The position numbers and the translations under genes were made by a program. Below, one piece after another: positions 1 to 5,884 of a stretch of DNA of 6,982 bases. The stretch is from Acidobacteriota bacterium (GTDB lineage Bacteria > Acidobacteriota > JAAYUB01 > JAMOQF01): assembly GCA_027040585.1 (NCBI GenBank), contig JALULU010000298.1, forward strand, positions 1 to 6,982. Direction: 5' to 3'. The notes beneath the pieces are model-generated. The model was not told the DNA's origin, searched no databases, and saw only the letters and a list, made by a program, of their open reading frames with translations. How positions within the stretch are numbered: position 1 is the stretch's first letter; every line of letters starts with the position of its first letter.

Positions 1-1587
1 ATCCCAAAAAAGAACCTTAGGCTTTTAAACATAATAGCGATTTTATTACTTTTTGTCCTTTTAGTAAGGGCTCTTGTCCAATTTTTATATAGACTTAATC
101 TTGTAAAATATAAAGTACACGTCATTTACGATGTCAGGAAAAAACTTCTTAGAAAGATAGTTTCCCTACCATATATGAAACTTAAAACCATCTCTCCTGG
201 TTATATGGTAAGCAGGATAGATGGAGATGTGGATCAGCTTGAGGGGTTAATGGCTGAGACATTTATAAACATCTTAAAGGATTTAATAACCTTTTTTGTT
301 GGTATGGGGATTTTATTTTTTTTAAACTTTAAAATGGCTCTTTCCGCATTGCTTCTCCTTCCCTTTTTTGTCTATACAATGCACCACTACGGTGTAAAAC
401 TTAACAAGCTAACTGAGGTTTTAAGGGAGAGGTGGGCAAATTTTACAAAGGTAATAGAAGAGGTAATTGAGGGGATATTTTCCCTTAAGGGAAGGGGAAG
501 GGAGAGGTGGGGTGAGTACAGATTTGGAGATAAGCACGTTGAGGCATTAAAGCAGGATTCAAAAACTGAGATAACGGGATCCCTTGCAGGAATAGTCCTT
601 GATATTGTTGGGGCACTTTCCCCCCTTGTGATACTCTGGCTTGGGATAAGGGAGATTGTACTTGGAAATCTCACCTTAGGTGAATTTTTTGCATTTAACT
701 CCTTTTTGACCTATCTCTATGGACCAATTTCAAGCCTTGTTAGCACAAATGTTGACATCCACACAACCCTTGCAAGTTCAGAGAGGGTATTTGAGATATT
801 AAACTGGGAGGGTGAAAGGGTTGGTGGCAAGAAATTAAATAGGATAGAGGGAAATATCAGATTTAAAAATGTGAGATTTAGATATGGCGATGACGCTGAA
901 TTTTACTTTGATTTTGAGGTAAAGAGGGGGGAGAAGGTGGCAATTGTGGGTGAAAGTGGGAGTGGTAAGTCAACAATTCTCAAACTTCTTATGGGTTTTT
1001 TAGATGGTTATTCTGGAGAAATTTTTATAGATGGAATACCCTTAAAAGAGATTGATTTAAGGGAGTTTAGAAAGAGAGTTGGGTATGTTGGTGGGGAAAA
1101 TTTTATTTTTTCTGGAACAATTTTTGAAAATATTTCGTTATATATATCTGGGGATGAAAACAGGGTTAGAAGGAGCATTCAAATTTCAGACTCTGAAAAA
1201 TTTATAAGGGAACTTGAGATGGGGCTTTACACAGAGATTGGAAGAAATGGTAGAAAGTTAAGTACAGGGGAAACCCAGAGGATTTTAATTTCAAGGGCGC
1301 TTTATGAAAATCCGGATTTAATTTTACTTGATGAGGCTACCTCTGGTGTAGATCTTAAGAGTGAAAAATACATCTATGGGAGGATTATGGAGGAATTTAG
1401 TGATAGAACCGTAATATTTGTAAATCACAGGGTTGAATCTGTAAGGGATTTTGACAGGATATTTTTTGTTGAAAGTGGAAGGATTGTTGAAAAGGGGAAC
1501 TTTGAAAAACTCCTTGACTTAAAGGGGAAGTTTTATGGGTTCTATGTAACACAGAAGAGGAAACTGGAAGGTCTAAAGGTGAAGTAA
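1..1587 (+). CDS. ABC exporter, fused permease and ATPase, 5'-truncated by the window
   Basis: This is the C-terminal 528 residues of an ABC exporter half-transporter that would use ATP to move a substrate across the inner membrane. The frame is open to base 1, so the Met at 175 is internal and the true start is upstream. Visible residues 7-28, 91-108, 112-127, 193-216 and 221-243 are hydrophobic and membrane-spanning. The ATPase domain has an A-loop Tyr (295), Walker A GESGSGKST (317-325), a variant signature LSTGETQR (420-427), Walker B with catalytic Glu (LILLDEATSGVD, Glu445) and H-loop His476. The Q-loop glutamine is replaced: YVGGEN stands where YVPQD is usual (Gly at 365). A typical member has about 580-600 residues, so roughly 50-80 are missing, or more if an N-terminal C39 peptidase domain is fused. 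The peptide gene starts 17 bases downstream, so a peptide substrate is plausible but inferred. Confidence 0.95.
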   Translation: MPKKNLRLLNIIAILLLFVLLVRALVQFLYRLNLVKYKVHVIYDVRKKLLRKIVSLPYMKLKTISPGYMVSRIDGDVDQLEGLMAETFINILKDLITFFVGMGILFFLNFKMALSALLLLPFFVYTMHHYGVKLNKLTEVLRERWANFTKVIEEVIEGIFSLKGRGRERWGEYRFGDKHVEALKQDSKTEITGSLAGIVLDIVGALSPLVILWLGIREIVLGNLTLGEFFAFNSFLTYLYGPISSLVSTNVDIHTTLASSERVFEILNWEGERVGGKKLNRIEGNIRFKNVRFRYGDDAEFYFDFEVKRGEKVAIVGESGSGKSTILKLLMGFLDGYSGEIFIDGIPLKEIDLREFRKRVGYVGGENFIFSGTIFENISLYISGDENRVRRSIQISDSEKFIRELEMGLYTEIGRNGRKLSTGETQRILISRALYENPDLILLDEATSGVDLKSEKYIYGRIMEEFSDRTVIFVNHRVESVRDFDRIFFVESGRIVEKGNFEKLLDLKGKFYGFYVTQKRKLEGLKVK

Positions 1588-1593
1588 TATTAT

Positions 1594-1599
1594 GGAGGT
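1594..1599 (+). promoter_or_regulatory. Ribosome binding site of the 46-residue peptide gene
   Basis: GGAGGT lies six to ten bases before the ATG at 1605, within the 17-base gap after the ABC gene. Its strength and spacing fix the start of the small gene and are the main evidence that it is translated. Confidence 0.85.
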
Positions 1600-1604
1600 T
1601 TTTT

Positions 1605-1745
1605 ATGAACTGGATAGTATCACCTATTGAATTTTTAGCTTTTAATAAAAAGGATAAAAAGAAAAAAAAGAAGAAGAAAAAGGATAAGAAAAAGGAGTGT
1701 CGTTGGGGCTGGTTTAAATGTGATTATTACAATCCCCAACCTTAA
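1605..1745 (+). CDS. 46-residue Lys-rich peptide with W-x-W-x-K core between two Cys; candidate RiPP precursor
   Basis: I do not recognise a named family. The product has three blocks: a hydrophobic N-terminus MNWIVSPIEFLAFN (1-14), a lysine block (15-31) with 14 Lys, two Asp and one Glu, and a C-terminal segment CRWGWFKCDYYNPQP (32-46). The start is set by GGAGGT at 1594-1599. There is no classical signal peptide, which suits export by a dedicated ABC transporter, and one is encoded 17 bases upstream. The leader/spacer/core layout resembles a RiPP precursor. Residues W34-G-W36-F-K38 have the W-x-W-x-K spacing that is crosslinked in darobactin; Cys32 and Cys39 flank it and could form a disulfide ring or thioethers. 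Alternatives are an unmodified disulfide-looped bacteriocin or signal peptide, or a small structural protein. Translation is well supported; the RiPP role is inference, since no modifying enzyme is in the window. Confidence 0.8.
   Translation: MNWIVSPIEFLAFNKKDKKKKKKKKKDKKKECRWGWFKCDYYNPQP
1647..1697 (+). repeat. Homopurine low-complexity tract encoding the lysine spacer
   Basis: Only A and G occur here apart from T at 1655 and 1685, including 29 uninterrupted purines (1656-1684) and a run of eight A (1662-1669). It encodes KKD, nine Lys, D, three Lys and Glu. Such tracts change length easily by slippage, so spacer length may vary between strains. The in-frame heptamer A-AAA-AAG at 1664-1670 matches a known -1 slippery sequence; a -1 shift would end at the stop at 1685-1687, before the Cys/Trp segment. 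Confidence 0.85.
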
Positions 1746-1773
1746 AAATTAATCAATAGGTAAAATTTAATGT

Positions 1774-1780
1774 GAGGTGA
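1774..1780 (+). promoter_or_regulatory. Ribosome binding site of the DUF5916 gene
   Basis: GAGGTGA, complementary to the 16S rRNA tail, ends three bases before the ATG at 1784 and supports that start. The rest of the 38-base gap (1746-1783) is AT-rich, with no hairpin and no convincing promoter. Confidence 0.75.
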
Positions 1781-1783
1781 TAT

Positions 1784-3985
1784 ATGAGAAAAATTGGCTT
1801 TATATCCCTTTTTTTTATTTTTTTGACAATTTTTTTATTTCCAGAGAAGATTGAACCCTTTAAGGGGAAAAAATACGTTGTCCCATTTATAAAGAGAAAG
1901 ATTAAAATTGATGGGAAAATAGAAAAAGATGAGTGGAGTTCTGCACTTAAGTTCTCAAAGTTTTATCAGGATATGCCGGGCTATAACATTCCTCCCACAG
2001 CAAATACAACGGTTTACATAATGTATGACGATAAAAATTTATACATCGCCTTTAATGCATCGCTTAAAGGAGTGGATAATTTTATAAATCAGAGGTTGAG
2101 AAGGGATGAAACCGGGTATGATGATGTGGGATTGGTGCTTGATACCTTCTGTAAATATAAAGAGGCATATTTTATTGATCTTAGCCCCTATGGGGATATA
2201 GCAGATGGTATTAAAACTGTTGATAATTTAGATTTTTCCCCTGACTACGAGATATATTCAAAGGGGGTTATATATAAGGACCACTACGAGGTTGAGGCTA
2301 AGATTCCCTTTAAAAACTTTAAGTTCAGAAGAAAATTTCCAATGAAGTGGGGAGTATTTTTTTTCAGGCATATTAACTTGAAAAAGGGAAGTGAAGAGGA
2401 TTCGAGTATTAAAATTGACAGGAATGCCTCAAATGATTTTGAATATGAGGACTATCTAATATTTGAACATCCTGTAAAGACAAGGAGTTTATATTTTATC
2501 CCTGAGATATTTGGGAGTTATAACAGGGAGGATGGAAGTGGCTCCTATTTTACACACTACAGCAACTCATACAGTAAGGGGAGTTTAGGGGGAACATTTT
2601 TTCTAAGGCCCGACAGTGAGACAAGGATTGGACTTACCTTAAATCCAGATTTTTCAGAGGTTGAGGCAGATGAGATAAAATTTGACGTAAACCACAGGTT
2701 TCCAATATTTTACAGTGAGAAAAGGCCCTTTTTCCTTGAGTCAATGGGCGCCTTTTCAAATCCATTTTTTAAACTTTTACATACGAGAAACATAATAGAC
2801 CCAGATGTTGGTCTTAAATTTATAAGGGAGTGGGGAAATAGCACAGTTGCAGGGCTTTATGCCCTTGAGAGGGATGAACCGGGGGATAGGTTTGGCCATT
2901 TTGGTGAGATTGGGAATGTAAACTGGTATGTTTTAAGGTATAAATACAGTTTAAAGGGGGATTCATATCTTGGGATGTACTCACTAAACAGGAGATTTGG
3001 GGATGGAAGTAATAATGTTTTAAGTTTAGATGGGAGATACAGGATAGATAAGAGGCAGACAATTGGATTTATGGGTCTTTATTCAAGGTATACAAATTCA
3101 CCAATGTTTGATATGAAGACGATAGATGGCGGTGGATGGGATTTAATTTATAATTTTGTTAGCAGGTACTTTAACTATTCCCTTGAGACCTACGGTTTAA
3201 GTGATGGGTTTTATGACGATGCAGGTTTTATAAGGAGAAATGACTACTGGTGTCACAGTGAAGACTTTAATTTTCACTATGAGCCTGAAAGTGATAAGTC
3301 ATTTATAAGGAGGTTCTCTATAGACTTTCATAACATGGTTGGTTATGATTTTATGGGTCATCTAACAGATAAAAACAAAGGTTTGTTAATACATTATGGA
3401 CTTAGGGGTGGACATAGTATGAATTTTTGGGCATATAATAATTATGAACTCTATTTAGGTAATGGGTTTAAATACAGTGGATATGGAATAAATTATTTCT
3501 GTTCTCATTTTAAAAGAATAAATTTTGGAGGAAGCTACTCTTTTGGAGATGGTGTTTATTACGACTACAATTTTCCACAATTGGGCTCTGAAAAAGATTT
3601 TAACTTTACTGTTAATTTTATACCAGTTTCAAGTATTTATATTTCCCCATCTATTCTCTATTCAAAGATGGATTCAGATATTGATGGGAGAAAGTTGTTT
3701 GGCTATTTTGGATTTCAACTTGAGGCAAAGTATCAGCCGGTAAAAGACAAATATGTAAGGATTTTATACCAGTATACCCATTACAACTATCCCCTCTATG
3801 ACTACAGTGCCAACAACCACTTTTTACAGATTGTGGGGACCTACAATCCGAGGGCATATACAGCGCTCTATGTTGGGTTTCTATTTGGGAGAAATAAAAA
3901 TCTCTACCATCCAGTTGACTACGATTTAACAGATAACTACAAGTTTTTTGTAAAGATTGACTATATGTTTGATGTGGATTTTTAA
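1784..3985 (+). CDS. DUF5916 outer-membrane beta-barrel protein with N-terminal CBM9-like domain
   Basis: This 733-residue protein starts with a signal peptide (Lys/Arg then a hydrophobic stretch, residues 1-19). Residues about 36-200 look like a CBM9/DOMON-type beta-sandwich: KIKIDGKIEKDEW (39-51) is the usual opening, and YDDKNLYIAF (81-90) a typical strand. The DUF5916 hallmark follows: NPDFSEVEAD (287-296) and RFPIFYSEKRPFFLE (305-319). From about 235 to the end the chain is rich in alternating aromatic and polar strands and ends in Phe, as expected for a barrel inserted by the BAM machinery. It therefore probably sits in the outer membrane. The family's molecular function is poorly known; the N-terminal domain in relatives suggests ligand binding. 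It follows the peptide gene by 38 bases and precedes the S41 peptidase gene by 12. A role as receptor, exit channel or immunity factor for the peptide is inference. Confidence 0.93.
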   Translation: MRKIGFISLFFIFLTIFLFPEKIEPFKGKKYVVPFIKRKIKIDGKIEKDEWSSALKFSKFYQDMPGYNIPPTANTTVYIMYDDKNLYIAFNASLKGVDNFINQRLRRDETGYDDVGLVLDTFCKYKEAYFIDLSPYGDIADGIKTVDNLDFSPDYEIYSKGVIYKDHYEVEAKIPFKNFKFRRKFPMKWGVFFFRHINLKKGSEEDSSIKIDRNASNDFEYEDYLIFEHPVKTRSLYFIPEIFGSYNREDGSGSYFTHYSNSYSKGSLGGTFFLRPDSETRIGLTLNPDFSEVEADEIKFDVNHRFPIFYSEKRPFFLESMGAFSNPFFKLLHTRNIIDPDVGLKFIREWGNSTVAGLYALERDEPGDRFGHFGEIGNVNWYVLRYKYSLKGDSYLGMYSLNRRFGDGSNNVLSLDGRYRIDKRQTIGFMGLYSRYTNSPMFDMKTIDGGGWDLIYNFVSRYFNYSLETYGLSDGFYDDAGFIRRNDYWCHSEDFNFHYEPESDKSFIRRFSIDFHNMVGYDFMGHLTDKNKGLLIHYGLRGGHSMNFWAYNNYELYLGNGFKYSGYGINYFCSHFKRINFGGSYSFGDGVYYDYNFPQLGSEKDFNFTVNFIPVSSIYISPSILYSKMDSDIDGRKLFGYFGFQLEAKYQPVKDKYVRILYQYTHYNYPLYDYSANNHFLQIVGTYNPRAYTALYVGFLFGRNKNLYHPVDYDLTDNYKFFVKIDYMFDVDF

Positions 3986-3986
3986 A

Positions 3987-3993
3987 GGGAGGA
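3987..3993 (+). promoter_or_regulatory. Ribosome binding site of the S41 peptidase gene
   Basis: GGGAGGA begins one base after the DUF5916 stop and lies four bases before the ATG at 3998. The 12-base gap indicates co-transcription and probably coupled translation. Confidence 0.75.
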
Positions 3994-3997
3994 TTTA

Positions 3998-5869
3998 ATG
4001 AAGAGGTTATCTATATTTTTACTGATTTTGACTTTCTTTTTTCTATTTCTTTTTGGCGGCAAAATACTTGAAGTTAAAAACGTAGTGGGTATTAATCTTA
4101 AAAATTTCACAGTTATCTTTGATTTTCCTGAAGGGATTAGTGGTGATGAGGTTAACTATTTGAGGTCCTATCTTGGCTTTAATGAGAAAAATTTTTACAA
4201 TCTAAAGGATGGAAAATTTCCCCCTCAAAATTTAAAGGGGACAGTTCTCTATTTCAGGGTTTTTGGAAATTTCAGAGAGGAATTCTTTAAAAAATTTCTA
4301 AATCTTTCAAAAAATTCAATCTTTTCTGAAAAGAGGATAAAGTTTGGGGATGTTGATGAAAAAGGGAGTGACCTTTCTGCATATTTTGTTTCTTCCAACA
4401 GGAGGTTGTGTTTTATAGGGAAAAATGTGTATGACCTCATTTATATGTTGAGAAGATTTGATTTTTCAAACAATATGTCCTGTTACCTTTTTGATAAATG
4501 CGGATTTAGTGAAAGTTTCATATATGATGAAAAATACAGCTACATAACCTCTTATGTGCCAGTTTATTTTTGCGATATGGACCTTGATTACTTTTTTGAA
4601 AAGTTAAAGGAAGTACACCCAAGACTTCTCGCCTATATAACACCTTATGACTATATGAATTTAAGGGAAAAGCTCTATAACGAAGTTGCAATTAAAAGTA
4701 GGGATGGTTACATAAAATTAAAGGACTTTTTACATATTTTATATTACGGTGCTGCCTTTTTCAAAGAGGGACACACCTCAATACAAACTAAATACAGTGT
4801 AAATGAGAAAAATTCTAAAAATGTTGGTTTCTTACCCTTTTTGCTTAAATATGTAAATGGAAAGTTTTATGTGGGTGAGGGAATAGGTGATTTAAAAAAT
4901 TTTTACAACAGGGAAATTCTTAAGGTAAACAATAAGCCTGTTAAAGATTTTTTAAAGCCAATCCTTGATTGTTGTAGTGGTGAAAAACTTTCCTTTAAAA
5001 TACACAGATTTTTAACAGACGAGCCCTTTTTCTTTTCCTTAACCGAAATTTTAAGACCCAGGGAGAAGTTGGCCTTAAAATTTTCAGATGGCAAGGAGCT
5101 TAGCATAAGTACAATTGGTGTAAAGGAGTATTTAAAGTTGTGGGAAAAGAGGGAGGGGAAGAAAAGCAGTGAGATAATTAGCCGTTTTTACGATGGTAAG
5201 AGGATATGTTACTTCTACCTCCCTGAATTTAAAAATAGTGTTGAATTCAGGAGAAAGATAAAAGAGATATTTAAAGAGGCGGTAAAAAATGGTAGCAAAG
5301 CTTTGATTATTGACATAAGGGGAAATGAAGGGGGTAATTCAGACCTTGGGGAATACATTGCCTCATTTTTAACCAGAAAGAAGATAGAATCCTTTTCAGG
5401 CGCTGAATTAAAATACTCAGGTGAGGTTATTGATAATTTTTTCCCAACCACCCCTTCAGAGATTAAAGGGCTTTCACTTGAAGAGTTTGAAAAGCCATAC
5501 AGTCCTGAAAAGGTTCCCTTTTTATTTAAAGGTAAGGTCTATTTGCTTATAGATAACGGCGTTTTTTCATCTGCTTCAGCCTTTTCAGCACTTTTTAAGG
5601 ATTTTAAGCTGGGGAAATTAATTGGATATGAAACCGGGGGACTCCCTTCAAGTTTTGGGGATGTTTTTCCAATGATGTTGCCCTATACGAAAATTCACTT
5701 CGGTGTTTCCTGGAAGAGGTTTTATAGACCCAAATTTACCCCATCAAATTTAAGGCGTGGGGTCATACCTGACGTGAAGGTAAGTGAAAAGATATTAAAG
5801 AAATATGGTGGGGAAAGGGACCCCTTTTTAGCCTTTGTCCTTGATTATGTGAGAAAGGAAATTAAATAA
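3998..5869 (+). CDS. Exported S41-family serine peptidase
   Basis: This 623-residue protein has a signal peptide or N-terminal anchor (1-20, very Phe/Leu-rich), so it acts outside the cytoplasm. Residues 22-190 are unrecognised and contain Cys138, 162 and 168. The peptidase part holds the S41 landmarks in order: GHTSI with His259, a PDZ-like stretch (about 289-322, REILKVNNKPVKDF), DIRGNEGGN (439-447), the nucleophile motif FSSASAF with probable catalytic Ser525, GYETGG (543-548) and the closing GVIPDVKV. The lysine found about 25 residues after Ser in CtpA/Tsp enzymes is absent (Pro550 at that position). The enzyme therefore more likely uses Ser525 with His259, as in tricorn-like S41 members, than a Ser-Lys dyad. 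Substrate unknown. Its position in a peptide-export operon makes processing of the 46-residue peptide or of a surface protein a reasonable guess. Family assignment is firm. Confidence 0.93.
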   Translation: MKRLSIFLLILTFFFLFLFGGKILEVKNVVGINLKNFTVIFDFPEGISGDEVNYLRSYLGFNEKNFYNLKDGKFPPQNLKGTVLYFRVFGNFREEFFKKFLNLSKNSIFSEKRIKFGDVDEKGSDLSAYFVSSNRRLCFIGKNVYDLIYMLRRFDFSNNMSCYLFDKCGFSESFIYDEKYSYITSYVPVYFCDMDLDYFFEKLKEVHPRLLAYITPYDYMNLREKLYNEVAIKSRDGYIKLKDFLHILYYGAAFFKEGHTSIQTKYSVNEKNSKNVGFLPFLLKYVNGKFYVGEGIGDLKNFYNREILKVNNKPVKDFLKPILDCCSGEKLSFKIHRFLTDEPFFFSLTEILRPREKLALKFSDGKELSISTIGVKEYLKLWEKREGKKSSEIISRFYDGKRICYFYLPEFKNSVEFRRKIKEIFKEAVKNGSKALIIDIRGNEGGNSDLGEYIASFLTRKKIESFSGAELKYSGEVIDNFFPTTPSEIKGLSLEEFEKPYSPEKVPFLFKGKVYLLIDNGVFSSASAFSALFKDFKLGKLIGYETGGLPSSFGDVFPMMLPYTKIHFGVSWKRFYRPKFTPSNLRRGVIPDVKVSEKILKKYGGERDPFLAFVLDYVRKEIK

Positions 5870-5871
5870 AT

Positions 5872-5877
5872 GGAGGT
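5872..5877 (+). promoter_or_regulatory. Ribosome binding site of the DUF4097-type gene
   Basis: GGAGGT lies seven bases before the ATG at 5885, in the 15-base gap after the peptidase stop. Its context (ATGGAGGT, then a T run and ATG) closely resembles that of the small peptide gene. Confidence 0.8.
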
Positions 5878-5884
5878 GGTTTTT

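Noticed and set aside
175..177. ATG at 175 as the start of the ABC gene
   Set aside because: The frame stays open to base 1 and the upstream codons encode a normal exporter membrane segment leading into the family's usual SPGYMVSR region, so this Met is internal.
387..674. Minus-strand open frame within the ABC gene
   Set aside because: It lies wholly opposite a conserved membrane-domain coding region and its translation resembles no family; the same applies to the other short opposite-strand and out-of-frame stretches at 2820-3062, 3525-3743, 3651-3857, 4249-4440, 4903-5106 and 5215-5451.
1746..1783. Possible internal promoter or terminator before the DUF5916 gene
   Set aside because: The gap is AT-rich with a TAAAAT-like word, but no matching -35 element or stem-loop can be made out.
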